Shown here piece by piece: positions 1 to 7,677 of a stretch of DNA of 22,160 nt. The translations under genes were made by a program, and so were the position numbers. Source of the DNA: a virus. Positions within the stretch are counted from its first letter, which is position 1. Every line of letters starts with the position of its first letter. The DNA is taken from IMG/VR virus record IMGVR_UViG_3300037508_001510, positions 1 through 22,160 of that record; one strand, written 5' to 3'. The notes under the pieces are model-generated. The model ran no database searches, was not told where the DNA came from, and was given only the letters and a program-made list of their open reading frames with translations.

Positions 1-502
1 CGCAGGCTATGTTAAAGCTAAATGCATCTATTTCATCCTTACAACCCAAGTAAGATTGTTCTTTTCTCTTATGATCCTGTTCTTCTTTACTTTTATAATC
101 TTTAGTATATTCAAAGTTTCTACGCCTATACTGTCTCATATGGATTATTTCATGTAAAATAGTATCCGAAATATTTTTACTGGTAAACACAAAATTTTCA
201 GCGGGCATTTTTAAATGTTTATCAAATGGGCAATAATATAAAAAAATAGTTATAGCCTTTTTATTTTCTTCATCCCATTCCGAGTTGTATTGTCCACCTA
301 CTATAACATTATTTCTACCTACATTATAGTTTATTTTTCTTTCTACTCTTATGGGCGCTATCTTTCTTATATGATTGCCTAGTATTTTATAGTGAGCATC
401 GGCAGTTAGCCTTTTATTAACTATGTTTTTTTGTAGCAGTTGAAGGTAATCGTATATTTCTAATCTTGTTAATGTTGACCAATCGAATTTTTTAATGGGC
501 AT
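1..502 (-). CDS. HExxH metallopeptidase-like protein (partial, C-terminus outside window)
   Basis: The frame is open from ATG at 502 to the window edge, giving 167 residues with no stop. Residues 117-121 read HEIIH followed by MRQ, the zinc-binding HExxH motif. An acidic run (DEID, residues 156-159) about 35 residues later is where gluzincin-like folds often place the third zinc ligand. The N-terminal part is basic and shows no signal peptide or membrane segment. It starts 7 bases after the carbamoyltransferase stop, so it is probably the next gene of the same minus-strand transcript. A protease role is inferred from the motif only; the SprT-like or phage 'putative metallopeptidase' classes are alternatives. 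The truncation is due to the window, not a mutation. Confidence 0.75.
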   Translation of the reverse strand, partial: MPIKKFDWSTLTRLEIYDYLQLLQKNIVNKRLTADAHYKILGNHIRKIAPIRVERKINYNVGRNNVIVGGQYNSEWDEENKKAITIFLYYCPFDKHLKMPAENFVFTSKNISDTILHEIIHMRQYRRRNFEYTKDYKSKEEQDHKRKEQSYLGCKDEIDAFSFNIAC

Positions 503-509
503 AGACAAG

Positions 510-1967
510 TTAATATACAGTTACTCCGTATTTATTTTGCCATCGTTCAGCATCCTGCCAAGAATTGACTAAAGGTTCCCCTTTGATATTAAGGCTAGTA
601 TTCATTAGGATTGGACATTCACTTCTATCGTACCATCTTTCCAATAGGTTTCGAAAAACAGGATTATCAGATGCTGTTACAGTTTGTACCCTACTGGTAT
701 TATCGTAATGACATATGCCTGGTAAAAGGTCAGGTTGTATACAGTCTGCTACAAACTGCATATATGGTGTACTTGGGACGGGCATGTCAAAATAGATTTT
801 AGCATGTTCTTCTAGTACAGCAGGAGCAAATGGCCTAAATGCTTCTCTTTTCTTCAAAGCATTCATTTTATCTTTAGCATCTGGTCCTCTTGGGTCACAG
901 AGTAAACTACGATTACCTAACGCTCTAGGCCCAAACTCTGCTCTACCATTAGCCACGGCTACGACTTTACCATTCATAAGGTCATCTACTATCTTATCTA
1001 TGTCTAATGGTCTGTCAATATTGGTTCCTAGATAAGGTCCTTGCCAGTTCAAATGTTGTTTAGTTAAGGCGGCTACACTACCTATGGCACTGCCTGCATC
1101 TCCAGGATTGGGCATAATCCAAATATTTTCGTATATACCTAGTTTTGCTATTTTATTATTAGCTACACAGTTTAGGGCGCAACCTCCCATTAATACTAAG
1201 TTTTTATTGACAGGTTTCCAAAGAGTTATATCTGTTAGCAATGCAACTATGTATAATTCATATATGGCCTGCACTGTGGCAGCTATGTCATAATCTGTAG
1301 CATCTTGGGGTCTGTCCCACCAACGACATCCTTGATGCAGGTTATAGCGTAACTTTAAACTAGGAGGATTCCAATCTACGAAAAAGAAATCTAGCATTTC
1401 ATTTATATACTTTGGCTTTCCTAGTGCAGCCATGCCCATAAGAATATATTCTTCTTCATTGGGCTTAAGTCCGAGGTAGTGGGTAAATGCTGTGTAAAAT
1501 AATCCTATGCTATTGGGGTATTTCTTACTCCACTGTTTCTTTATAGAACTACCTAACCCTTTCCAATAACTTACCGTATCCCATTCACCTATTGCATCTA
1601 TTACAACAATATCTGCACTATCAAATTTACTTGTGTAGTATCCGGCAGCAGCATGACTTTCATGATGCCATACATATTCTATTGGTATATTACCTAAACC
1701 CACACGTTTAAGTTCTTCCTTGGGACTTTTATGCCATAGACGCTCACCACTCCATAGCCTACGAATATTCTTTGGCCAAGGTTTCTCAAACCAAACTATT
1801 TGACTCGGTGACCCGTATTCGTATAGTTCTTTAACCATGTCTAAGTTTAGAAGTGGATCGTTCTTCAGTCTAGTGTAGCGTTCTGAATGTGCAGCCCACA
1901 AAATATTTTGGCCATCAATCAGAGCCATACTGGCATCATGATTCTGCCCTGTTATTCCTAAAATCAT
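510..1967 (-). CDS. Carbamoyltransferase, NodU/CmcH/TobZ family
   Basis: 485 residues. Enzymes of this family move a carbamoyl group from carbamoyl phosphate, via a carbamoyl-adenylate, to a hydroxyl of a sugar or antibiotic. The N-terminal Kae1-like part begins MILGITGQNHDAS and carries HHESHAAAG (from residue 101), which contains the metal-binding histidines. GGCALNCVAN and NPGDAGSAIG follow. The C-terminal YrdC-like part has FGPRALGNRSLL, the family signature, and ends with an NTSLN-KGEP block. It is somewhat shorter than many bacterial members but all core blocks are present. The start ATG overlaps the stop of the 36-residue gene upstream (ATGA). With four glycosyltransferase-like genes upstream on the same strand, a sugar or sugar-modified nucleotide is the likely acceptor (inference). 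The stop is TAA. Confidence 0.93.
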   Translation of the reverse strand: MILGITGQNHDASMALIDGQNILWAAHSERYTRLKNDPLLNLDMVKELYEYGSPSQIVWFEKPWPKNIRRLWSGERLWHKSPKEELKRVGLGNIPIEYVWHHESHAAAGYYTSKFDSADIVVIDAIGEWDTVSYWKGLGSSIKKQWSKKYPNSIGLFYTAFTHYLGLKPNEEEYILMGMAALGKPKYINEMLDFFFVDWNPPSLKLRYNLHQGCRWWDRPQDATDYDIAATVQAIYELYIVALLTDITLWKPVNKNLVLMGGCALNCVANNKIAKLGIYENIWIMPNPGDAGSAIGSVAALTKQHLNWQGPYLGTNIDRPLDIDKIVDDLMNGKVVAVANGRAEFGPRALGNRSLLCDPRGPDAKDKMNALKKREAFRPFAPAVLEEHAKIYFDMPVPSTPYMQFVADCIQPDLLPGICHYDNTSRVQTVTASDNPVFRNLLERWYDRSECPILMNTSLNIKGEPLVNSWQDAERWQNKYGVTVY

Positions 1968-2074
1968 TTATATATGAATGGATCTCTTTTGCGTAGCTCT
2001 TCAATACGTTTTTTAAGTTCTTTTTTACGTCTGCGTTCGGCCAGCCAGCGTTTTATAATATGAAATATGTTCAT
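1964..2074 (-). CDS. Small basic protein (36 aa)
   Basis: A 36-residue frame starting MNIFHIIKRWLAERRRKK and ending DPFIYK. It is rich in Lys, Arg and Glu and looks like one amphipathic helix. Its TGA stop overlaps the ATG of the carbamoyltransferase (ATGA), a translational-coupling arrangement seen elsewhere in the window, and this is the main reason to call it real. No Shine-Dalgarno sequence is visible. An AATAAATA octamer, one base off the T4-type late promoter, ends five bases before the ATG, the same spacing as the exact promoter at 15924-15931. The function is unknown. Confidence 0.55.
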   Translation of the reverse strand: MNIFHIIKRWLAERRRKKELKKRIEELRKRDPFIYK

Positions 2075-2075
2075 T

Positions 2076-2085
2076 TTAATATTTA
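2076..2085 (-). promoter_or_regulatory. Possible near-consensus late promoter (AATAAATA)
   Basis: On the minus strand AATAAATA matches the T4 late octamer TATAAATA at 7 of 8 positions. It lies between the terminator at 2093-2120 and the 36-residue gene. Transcription starting about six bases downstream would begin almost at the ATG. It is all A/T in an AT-rich context, so it is weak evidence on its own. Confidence 0.3.
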
Positions 2086-2092
2086 TTGAAAT

Positions 2093-2120
2093 AAAAAAGG
2101 GGATTATTTAAATCCCCTTT
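2093..2120 (-). terminator. Rho-independent terminator
   Basis: A perfect 10-bp stem (AAAGGGGATT / AATCCCCTTT) with a 5-base loop. On the minus strand it is followed directly by a T run (2093-2098), whereas the plus-strand side has no T run. It ends the transcript carrying the small secreted protein. The TAA stop of the open frame at 2104-2346 lies in the hairpin. Confidence 0.85.
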
Positions 2121-2346
2121 CAAAAGCAAGTAAAGCAAGTTGTCTAGCTAACCATAATCTAAACTTAACTTTATCTGATAACTCTGGTTCTGCAACAAGT
2201 CTTAATCTATTTAGATTGCGACCTATGCTGTCTTCAACCGTTATAATGTAGTTTTCGTCAAAATCCTGTCTAGGTATTAATGGTAAATCTCGACGCCTAG
2301 CTAATATTACTTCTTTGCTTCTGGCTTCTTGTCGTCTTTCTTTGCT
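2104..2346 (-). CDS. Open frame without a usable start codon, -1 to the secreted-peptide gene
   Basis: This frame is open from just after a TGA (2347-2349) to TAA at 2104-2106. It reads SKERRQEARSKEVILARRR, then a natural-looking globular sequence ending ARQLALLAFERGFK. There is no ATG, GTG or TTG in frame anywhere, so it cannot be started normally. It overlaps the last 13 codons, stop included, of the 46-residue gene (2307-2447) in the -1 frame. The overlap is rich in AAA and AAG lysine codons, on which slippage is plausible. It could be the downstream part of a programmed -1 frameshift product, a gene with a rare start such as ATA, or a gene that lost its start. That the stop sits inside the terminator hairpin favours a real gene end. 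I do not recognise the family. Confidence 0.45.
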   Translation of the reverse strand, partial: SKERRQEARSKEVILARRRDLPLIPRQDFDENYIITVEDSIGRNLNRLRLVAEPELSDKVKFRLWLARQLALLAFERGFK

Positions 2347-2447
2347 TCAGCCTTAGGAGCGTCTTTCTTTTCTTCTTTCTTTGCATCAGCAGCGAAAGCA
2401 GAACTAATACCAAAAGCAGCGATTAACATTGCAAGAGTAGTTTTCAT
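2307..2447 (-). CDS. Small secreted Lys/Ala/Glu-rich protein (46 aa)
   Basis: The peptide begins MKTTLAMLIAAFGISSAFA, a textbook signal peptide with an AFA-A cleavage site at about residue 19-20. The remaining 26 or so residues are almost only Lys, Glu, Asp, Ala and Pro (DAKKEEKKDAPKAEAKK). A GGAAA ribosome-binding site precedes the ATG, and a TATAAT box lies about 45 bases upstream. Mature peptides of this type are probably disordered and polycationic/polyanionic. A periplasmic or envelope role is inferred from the signal peptide alone. The gene stands apart from its neighbours, with its own possible promoter and a terminator at 2093-2120. Confidence 0.75.
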   Translation of the reverse strand: MKTTLAMLIAAFGISSAFAADAKKEEKKDAPKAEAKKDDKKPEAKK

Positions 2448-2492
2448 AATAATTTCCTTTTTAAAAAGCACAATTATTTACACTGTGTATAT

Positions 2493-2498
2493 ATTATA
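2493..2498 (-). promoter_or_regulatory. -10 box (TATAAT) for the small secreted protein gene
   Basis: A perfect TATAAT on the minus strand about 45 bases upstream of the ATG at 2447. The base run 17 upstream (CAACTT) is a poor -35; TTGTCA lies 21 bases away. It would be an extended or activator-dependent promoter at best. Confidence 0.4.
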
Positions 2499-2526
2499 AC
2501 GCCTAAAACACTTAAAAGTTGACAAT

Positions 2527-3669
2527 TTAGAAGGCTGATTTAGGAAAATGCCTACTAAAAAAGTCCAAATTCTGTCTTTCTGGTCTGGTCTGATACCAAC
2601 CACGACCTTGATATACATCCAATACCATTTGAAAGTATTCTTCGTATAGGGCACCTACACGCTCTAAACTAAAGTTTTGTTCTGCAAAACTACGGCAGTT
2701 TTTTGGGTCAATCTTGTTTATATTGTTTGCAGCCCATAAGAACTGCTCAAATGTTCTACATCTATATCCTGTAACACCGTTTATGTTATTTTCCGCAAAA
2801 GATCCCCAGTCTGTGGTAATAGTCGGAGTTCCGCTGAGTAACATTTCTATTTGAACACCACCGAAAGGTTCAAGATACATACTTGGAGCAAATGCTGCTC
2901 TAGCACGACTCATCAGTTCACGTCTAGTTGTGACATCCGCATAACCGATAAACTCGACATGATCAGGTGTGTTATCGTAGCCCATGGCTTTCAAGTTGTT
3001 TTGACCAGCTATCTTTAACTTAACGCCTGCTTTTTCTGCAACTTCTATGGCTATATGAACGCCTTTGCCCTCGTATACTCTGCCCAAATATAAAAAGTAA
3101 TCTTCTTTTTGATCACTATAGGTAAAGTCTTCCAAGTCAAAATAGTTGGGAATAACCGCTTCATACCAATCTTGTTTGCAGTTGCCCACACCTTCCAGCC
3201 CATAGTAGGCATGAAATATAGCGTATGACTCGAATATTTTCCAACGTGCCCAATGTCCTCCTGCATACCCAATACCGGGCTCTACGGTGATGAGATCAGG
3301 ATGTGCATCACATACTGGGCGAACACCATAACCCCAAAATGGTAAAATGAAATCATGTTTTTGTTTTCTTAGACCTACTTCACGTATGGCATTAGCATAA
3401 AAAGTTTGATAAGCATGGTCACCTGTATCAAACTTAAAAAAATGTTTACGCCAATCATAGTCACCATAGGCCTGTCGCCAATCGTCTGAAGTTAACACAG
3501 TAACATGCTCGTCACAGACCAGTTCTGATTCCTCGTGACCATAGTGAATAATCTCATGACCACGTGCCTTCATCATTTTGCCAAACTTCCATACTTTTTG
3601 TGTATAGGCGCAGGCATTATATTCTTTGCTGGTTACTGTATGGGGCAAGCCCAGAATATGAAATCTCAT
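2527..3669 (-). CDS. Glycosyltransferase, GT4-like (380 aa)
   Basis: GT-B type glycosyltransferase expected to transfer a sugar from a nucleotide-sugar donor. The N-terminal half starts [11 protein letters not shown] and has [24 protein letters not shown], the usual acceptor-domain start. The C-terminal donor domain shows [35 protein letters not shown] and then [20 protein letters not shown] near residue 270, the E-x7-E signature of GT4. It is a paralogue of the protein at 6650-7669, with the same blocks and the ITTDWG motif in both. The carbamoyltransferase region lies downstream and an odd tRNA upstream. Acceptor and sugar cannot be read from sequence. The product is probably cytoplasmic, as no membrane segment is seen. 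Confidence 0.9.
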   Translation of the reverse strand: MRFHILGLPHTVTSKEYNACAYTQKVWKFGKMMKARGHEIIHYGHEESELVCDEHVTVLTSDDWRQAYGDYDWRKHFFKFDTGDHAYQTFYANAIREVGLRKQKHDFILPFWGYGVRPVCDAHPDLITVEPGIGYAGGHWARWKIFESYAIFHAYYGLEGVGNCKQDWYEAVIPNYFDLEDFTYSDQKEDYFLYLGRVYEGKGVHIAIEVAEKAGVKLKIAGQNNLKAMGYDNTPDHVEFIGYADVTTRRELMSRARAAFAPSMYLEPFGGVQIEMLLSGTPTITTDWGSFAENNINGVTGYRCRTFEQFLWAANNINKIDPKNCRSFAEQNFSLERVGALYEEYFQMVLDVYQGRGWYQTRPERQNLDFFSRHFPKSAF

Positions 3670-3678
3670 GTTAATCCT

Positions 3679-3777
3679 TGGTACAGTCGGTAGGTTTCGA
3701 ACCTACAAAGGCGATGTCTAGGACGTTGCCCCGTCCTGCCATAAAGGCAGAGGTCTCCCAATTCCACTCACGACTGC
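3679..3777 (-). tRNA. Aberrant class II tRNA, Leu-like body, apparent anticodon UUA (99 nt)
   Basis: The 7-bp acceptor stem (GCAGTCG / CGACTGT), discriminator A, encoded CCA and T-arm (GTAGG TTCGAAA CCTAC) are all intact. The D-region contains GTGGAATTGGGAGAC, very close to that of tRNA-Leu at 11669-11749. The anticodon stem TCTGC/GCAGG holds the 7-base loop CTTTATG, giving anticodon UUA, which would read the stop codon UAA. The alternative stem CTGCC/GGCAG leaves only a 5-base loop. A hairpin GGACG/CGTCC sits in the variable region, and 14 further bases lie before the T-stem, making the gene unusually long. The D-stem is weak and base 37 is a U. It could be a suppressor, a degenerate tRNA-Leu or a tRNA-like RNA. 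Confidence 0.6.
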
Positions 3778-3783
3778 TATAGA

Positions 3784-3812
3784 AGCATAACATAATATAT
3801 TTAAAAAAGCAA
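3784..3812 (-). promoter_or_regulatory. Sigma70-like promoter for the aberrant tRNA (TTGCTT-17-TATGCT)
   Basis: On the minus strand TTGCTT (3807-3812) and TATGCT (3784-3789) are 17 bases apart. Start of transcription would fall one or two bases before the tRNA 5' end at 3777, the same placement as the promoters before the tRNAs at 11288 and 12186. Confidence 0.55.
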
Positions 3813-3816
3813 GTCA

Positions 3817-4320
3817 TTAATACACCTGAACTACATCTATTCCAGACTTCTTCAAAAACTCAACGCCCGAATCATCTCTGTATTGTGATTTAAAATAAAG
3901 CCGTCTTATTCCTGACTGGTAAATCAGTTTAGCACAGTCTAAACATGGACTATGGGTAACGAAAAGATCAGCACCATCGCCACTGTCGTTAGATTTGGCT
4001 AACTTGGCAATGGCGTTTGTTTCTGCATGTAGGACCTCGGGTTTAGTCTTTAATTTATACCTCCTGTCTACACTGTGTCCATTTATCCAAAATGTTCCTT
4101 GGAAAGGATAATCATCTAGTCTAGCATCAGCATCATTAATAGGCATGAACTCCATGTATTCGCAAAAATTATCCCACCCAGCAGGCATTCCATTATATCC
4201 TATGCTGATAATACGATCATCTTTTACAACAATGGCTCCTACTTTTAATCGTTGGGCATGACTTAGGTCTGATACACGAGCAGCCACATCCATGTAGAAT
4301 TTAATAAATTTAGATTTCAT
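3817..4320 (-). CDS. dCMP deaminase
   Basis: 167 residues. The enzyme deaminates dCMP to dUMP, feeding dTMP synthesis; T4-like phages commonly carry one. The zinc-dependent cytidine-deaminase fold is shown by HAETNA (H98, E100 as proton shuttle) and SPCLDCAK (C126, C129). The N-terminal part has LKVGAIVVKDDRIISIGYNGMP, typical of deoxycytidylate deaminases. Residues 50-95 hold an insert rich in aromatic and acidic residues, roughly where T4-type enzymes carry their extra segment; I cannot confirm an allosteric site. The start ATG overlaps the stop of the 85-residue gene upstream by four bases. It is the only clear nucleotide-metabolism gene in the glycosyltransferase cluster. Confidence 0.93.
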   Translation of the reverse strand: MKSKFIKFYMDVAARVSDLSHAQRLKVGAIVVKDDRIISIGYNGMPAGWDNFCEYMEFMPINDADARLDDYPFQGTFWINGHSVDRRYKLKTKPEVLHAETNAIAKLAKSNDSGDGADLFVTHSPCLDCAKLIYQSGIRRLYFKSQYRDDSGVEFLKKSGIDVVQVY

Positions 4321-4574
4321 TTTCTTAGTTTAACATTTAATACAAAGTTTTCAATAATAAGTTTACTTAAACTTGCCAACAATATTTTAACTTGATCCTC
4401 GTGTGACAATAATGTCCACCTTGTATTATACTGTTCTACCATTTGATTAATAATCATGCTCATAGCATTGTATTCATCTATAGCCAACATACCCCAGTCT
4501 ATAGGATCTTCAGATTCTATTTCTTTAACTATTTCTTCAATCTCTTCTATAGTCACTTTATTCGACATAGACAC
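4317..4574 (-). CDS. Hypothetical acidic helical protein (83-85 aa)
   Basis: Not recognised. The protein begins with a very acidic helix (VTIEEIEEIVKEIESEDP) and continues with a helical, hydrophobic second half ending VLNVKLRK. Two starts are possible: GTG at 4574, or ATG at 4568 two codons later, which I slightly prefer. Either way the 5' end overlaps the 3' end of the GT-A gene at 4558-5343, and its own stop overlaps the dCMP deaminase start. Such coupling suggests co-translation with the deaminase. No Shine-Dalgarno sequence is evident. Confidence 0.7.
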   Translation of the reverse strand: MSMSNKVTIEEIEEIVKEIESEDPIDWGMLAIDEYNAMSMIINQMVEQYNTRWTLLSHEDQVKILLASLSKLIIENFVLNVKLRK

Positions 4575-5343
4575 TACCGTCTTTGCTATTATACTTTACA
4601 TTAGGATCGTATTTTTCAAACTTTTCGTAATGCGGCTCATTGGGTAGGACTCTTTTACCTACAAAATATTCACCAATATGGTTTATTAAATGTTCTCCCT
4701 GTGCTCCTTTAAGTTTACCTGCAACTAGATTATGACCTTCCCACAGTACTTTGCCGATCATACCTTCATTATAGTTTATCTGCCACCAGTCTCTATCTGG
4801 ATAGGTATCTCTCAGCCATTGGCTGTAGTTGTATCGAACTCTTTCTATACTATATAAACTGGCCATAGGACTGAATATAGCACTGTTCTTTTCATATCTC
4901 CAATGCTTATATGTCCAGTCAGAACCTAATGCTTGACTAGGATGTTCTGTAAAGTACCAGGGTTGCCGTTGTAAAGTTAACTGACTAAGGCTAGTATCTC
5001 CGTTAAGTATCACAAGCATATCTTCTATAGGAATAGGTGTTAATATTTCAACATCATCTTCCTGATGCCAAATATAATCATAATCCCTGTCTTTGATTAA
5101 ATTCCAGCACTCTGACCAAGTAACACTCAATCCTTTATTTTCTTTATGTAGAATAACTTCGTTGTAGCCAAACGCCCTAACCAAAGTATCTAATAGTAAA
5201 TCATTTCTTCCATTAGGGAAATCGTCAAAGAATATACCATGTACCTCATGATTACCAAAGTCTAATAACTTTTGTGATTCTAATGTGCGAGTTAGATATT
5301 CTAGTCTATTTGTAGAAAATATAATCTTACAGATTTTTGCCAT
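4558..5343 (-). CDS. GT-A fold glycosyltransferase-like protein (261 aa)
   Basis: The N-terminus (MAKICKIIFSTNRLEYLTRTLES) has the nucleotide-sugar-binding start of family-2-like glycosyltransferases. YIWHQEDDVEILTPIP near residue 90 supplies the metal-binding acidic motif (EDD, in the place of DxD). The C-terminal part has WWQINYNEGMIGKVLWEGH and a histidine-rich acceptor region. No transmembrane segment is seen, so it is probably a soluble enzyme. Its start overlaps the stop of the DUF6445-like gene by one base, and its stop overlaps the next gene, placing it in the middle of a tightly coupled operon. Sugar donor and acceptor are unknown. Confidence 0.78.
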   Translation of the reverse strand: MAKICKIIFSTNRLEYLTRTLESQKLLDFGNHEVHGIFFDDFPNGRNDLLLDTLVRAFGYNEVILHKENKGLSVTWSECWNLIKDRDYDYIWHQEDDVEILTPIPIEDMLVILNGDTSLSQLTLQRQPWYFTEHPSQALGSDWTYKHWRYEKNSAIFSPMASLYSIERVRYNYSQWLRDTYPDRDWWQINYNEGMIGKVLWEGHNLVAGKLKGAQGEHLINHIGEYFVGKRVLPNEPHYEKFEKYDPNVKYNSKDGSVYVE

Positions 5344-5891
5344 CAGTGTCTTTCTGTATCAAAGAAGAATGTTTGAAAAAGTCTTCCATTGTGTAGATTA
5401 TCTCCAAAATAGTCTAAACTAGCATGGAACAGGTCACCTCTATATAGGATCAGTCTATTATACTTGTTACCTATCCTATCAAACAGTTCCCATTTAGTAT
5501 AATCATACCCCTCCCAATCTTGAGTTATCCTTTTGTGTTCTCCGGTTCTTCTATGACGGAATAATCCAGTACCGCCCGAACCAGGAGCATCTGGAGTAAG
5601 ATAGCACACGCCAGCCCACATATTATGAGGATCACTATGAATCCAAGTTCTATCCTGTGCAGTGGCTAGTTGAAAAGCTCCTGTATATCCACTACCTTCG
5701 TAGGTATTTGTTATTTTGCCGGCAAACTGCATATTATACTCTATAGCTTCTTTGACGTCATTTGTAAAAAATGGTCGAGTACGAGCACCTGGATAGTTTC
5801 CTTTCACAGCGAAATCTTGCGATAGTGCAAAGTTTCTTACTGCATCTGGATTAGTATAAAAGTTGTCAATAATTATTAGGCTTACTTCCAT
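5343..5891 (-). CDS. DUF6445-type 2OG-Fe(II) oxygenase-like protein
   Basis: 182 residues. The sequence matches my recollection of the DUF6445 pattern: a start like DNFYTNPDAVRNFALSQDF, then YPGARTRPF, IHSDPHNMWAGVCYLTPDAP, GGTGLFRHR, NRLILYRGDLFHAS and GRLFQTFFF. The likely iron ligands are H85, D87 and H156, with R170 binding 2-oxoglutarate. This is a jelly-roll oxygenase arrangement that would hydroxylate a protein or small molecule. The start codon directly abuts the TAA of the gene upstream. Its position inside the glycosyltransferase operon suggests action on the same product, but this is inference. The family assignment is strong; the activity is unproven. Confidence 0.82.
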   Translation of the reverse strand: MEVSLIIIDNFYTNPDAVRNFALSQDFAVKGNYPGARTRPFFTNDVKEAIEYNMQFAGKITNTYEGSGYTGAFQLATAQDRTWIHSDPHNMWAGVCYLTPDAPGSGGTGLFRHRRTGEHKRITQDWEGYDYTKWELFDRIGNKYNRLILYRGDLFHASLDYFGDNLHNGRLFQTFFFDTERH

Positions 5892-6653
5892 TTAGTATCT
5901 CCAAAATTTTCCTGTAGCACCGTCCCACCCATAAACGATCCAGGAAGTTTCTATTACTTGTTCTTCAAAAGGTCTGGTTAAAAAGTATCCTAGAGTTTCT
6001 ATATCAAGATGTATCATACTAGGTTGTTTTAGCATAGATGCCATGCCTGTAAATATATCCAGAAAATGGTCATAGTGGTCTTTACCCCAACCAAATAACA
6101 CACTACAGTATTGTCTTAGTGTATTCGTTCCTTGTTGCTGTCGTCTATCCACTATATGATAGTTCCATTCATCACGCCATTGAAACTCCAAAGGTCTTTT
6201 ATAAAATATTTTGTCTAAGTTATCTTCATTGCAAATAGTTATATCGAAACTTTTATCAACAAAGTATCTGCCACTAAGTTTAAAAATGTAGTCAAACTCT
6301 TTTAGTTCTTGTTTAAACTTACGTAAAAAGTTTGACATAATAATAGACTCGCAATAACTTTTGTTAGGATGAGTGGTAGCTTCCATATGAATATCTGGCA
6401 AATGTTCTTTAACACTAATGAACTTTAAGTTACGTTGATATTGGAAAAGTTGTTCAAAGGTCTGCCAATTCGTGCTGACATCTAATAGGTATATAGTAGT
6501 ATCTGAATCACCTAGCAGGTCTAGTGTGGCTATACTTACTATAGTTTGCCTTAGTCTTTCATCTGTATCAAAGTGGCTTCTTTTCTTTGAATAGGTCAAT
6601 GGAAAGTCATTGTTAATTTCGATGGCACTGGTTACAATAAATGCTTTTTTCAT
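5892..6653 (-). CDS. Putative glycosyltransferase-like protein (253 aa)
   Basis: Starts MKKAFIVTSAIEINN and has FDYIFKLSGRYFVDKSFD near residue 120, similar to the K-x-x-G-R-Y/F block seen in some envelope-sugar transferases of the GT-A type. The C-terminal part has SMIHLDIETLGYFL and IVYGWDGATGKFWRY. No membrane segment or signal peptide is visible. It overlaps the upstream GT4 gene by four bases (ATGA) and abuts the DUF6445-like gene downstream, so it belongs to the operon. I cannot place it in a named family with confidence; glycan synthesis is inferred from context and from the GT-like block. Confidence 0.65.
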   Translation of the reverse strand: MKKAFIVTSAIEINNDFPLTYSKKRSHFDTDERLRQTIVSIATLDLLGDSDTTIYLLDVSTNWQTFEQLFQYQRNLKFISVKEHLPDIHMEATTHPNKSYCESIIMSNFLRKFKQELKEFDYIFKLSGRYFVDKSFDITICNEDNLDKIFYKRPLEFQWRDEWNYHIVDRRQQQGTNTLRQYCSVLFGWGKDHYDHFLDIFTGMASMLKQPSMIHLDIETLGYFLTRPFEEQVIETSWIVYGWDGATGKFWRY

Positions 6654-7669
6654 CTGTAGAAGTTTGAATCTCTTATTTTACTAATATAGTTGTGTAGTTT
6701 TTCATGCACTACGCTGTCTTCATAGTTTTTCATTGCGTAATCACGACAGTCTTTTGGTTTAATCGTATGTATATTTTCTATAGCCTTTACAAACTCTCTA
6801 AACTCTCTACATCTAAAGCCGGTGTATCCATTTACAACTGTATCACAGAATCCTCCCCAATCGGTGGTTATGGCTGGAGTGCCGCTCATGAATCCTTCTG
6901 TTATCATATTACCAAATGGTTCTACATAATAGGTAGGACCGATGATAGCTTTAGCCTTGCTCATTAGTTTTCTTCTTTGTTCTGCGTCACACAGGCCCGC
7001 CATTTCTACGTGGTTTGGTATAGTGGTATATCCCATTGACTGCAAAGTCCCCGGACCTGCTATTACTAATTTTTGTCCTGTATGTTCTGCTACCTGTATA
7101 GCAAGTATAACACCTTTTGTCTCCATTACTCTACCGAAGAATAGTAGATAATCGTCCTTTTCTTCACAGTAGTCAAACTCACTGGCAGTCATCGCATTTG
7201 GTATAACAGCGTCAAACCAACTTGGACTCATTAGCATACCACGTTCTCCGTAGAACATATGCATCTGTGCTGTACTGACAAACGCTCTATATGGAGCAAA
7301 TACTGCCTTAGTGTCGTAGCCTATACTTGGTTCTATAGCTTTAAGATCCGGATTTTGATCACAGGCTCCTTTATTGTCCACACCATGAAAACAGATAATC
7401 ATGTCTCCTGGTTGTTTACGTTTGGCTATTTCTGGTCCAGCTCTTCTATTAAATTCTACAGTATTAGGTGGACGTTCTGGTAGTATTCTGTCGTTACAGA
7501 TTACATTTTCACAGGGCACTTCACTGCCTACTACGCTGTAATGAATACACCGCCATCCATAGTTCATCATATATGTTATAAACTTAAGAGCAGCTATGGA
7601 AAAAGGATCAATTCTATTGTTGATATGTGTAGGACTATAAGGACTGCCTAATATGTGTAATGTGCTCAT
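6650..7669 (-). CDS. Glycosyltransferase, GT4-like (339 aa)
   Basis: GT-B glycosyltransferase paralogous to 2527-3669. Shared blocks include HILGSPYSPTH at the start, LLFFGRVMETKGVILAIQVAEHTG, KLVIAGPG, HVEMAGLCDAEQRRKLMSKAKA, YVEPFGNMITEGFMSGTPAI (E-x7-E) and ITTDWGGFCDTVVNGYTGF. The N-terminal acceptor half differs more and is shorter, suggesting a different acceptor. It is the first gene after the terminator at 7704-7730 and has a possible promoter at 7678-7683. It therefore probably heads the operon running down to 4317. No membrane segment is seen. Confidence 0.9.
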   Translation of the reverse strand: MSTLHILGSPYSPTHINNRIDPFSIAALKFITYMMNYGWRCIHYSVVGSEVPCENVICNDRILPERPPNTVEFNRRAGPEIAKRKQPGDMIICFHGVDNKGACDQNPDLKAIEPSIGYDTKAVFAPYRAFVSTAQMHMFYGERGMLMSPSWFDAVIPNAMTASEFDYCEEKDDYLLFFGRVMETKGVILAIQVAEHTGQKLVIAGPGTLQSMGYTTIPNHVEMAGLCDAEQRRKLMSKAKAIIGPTYYVEPFGNMITEGFMSGTPAITTDWGGFCDTVVNGYTGFRCREFREFVKAIENIHTIKPKDCRDYAMKNYEDSVVHEKLHNYISKIRDSNFYR

Positions 7670-7677
7670 ATAACTTA

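Noticed and set aside
3692-3745. Anticodon stem formed by GGACG/CGTCC in the aberrant tRNA
   Set aside because: Its loop GGGCAA has six bases and no U33; it is better seen as a hairpin in the variable region.
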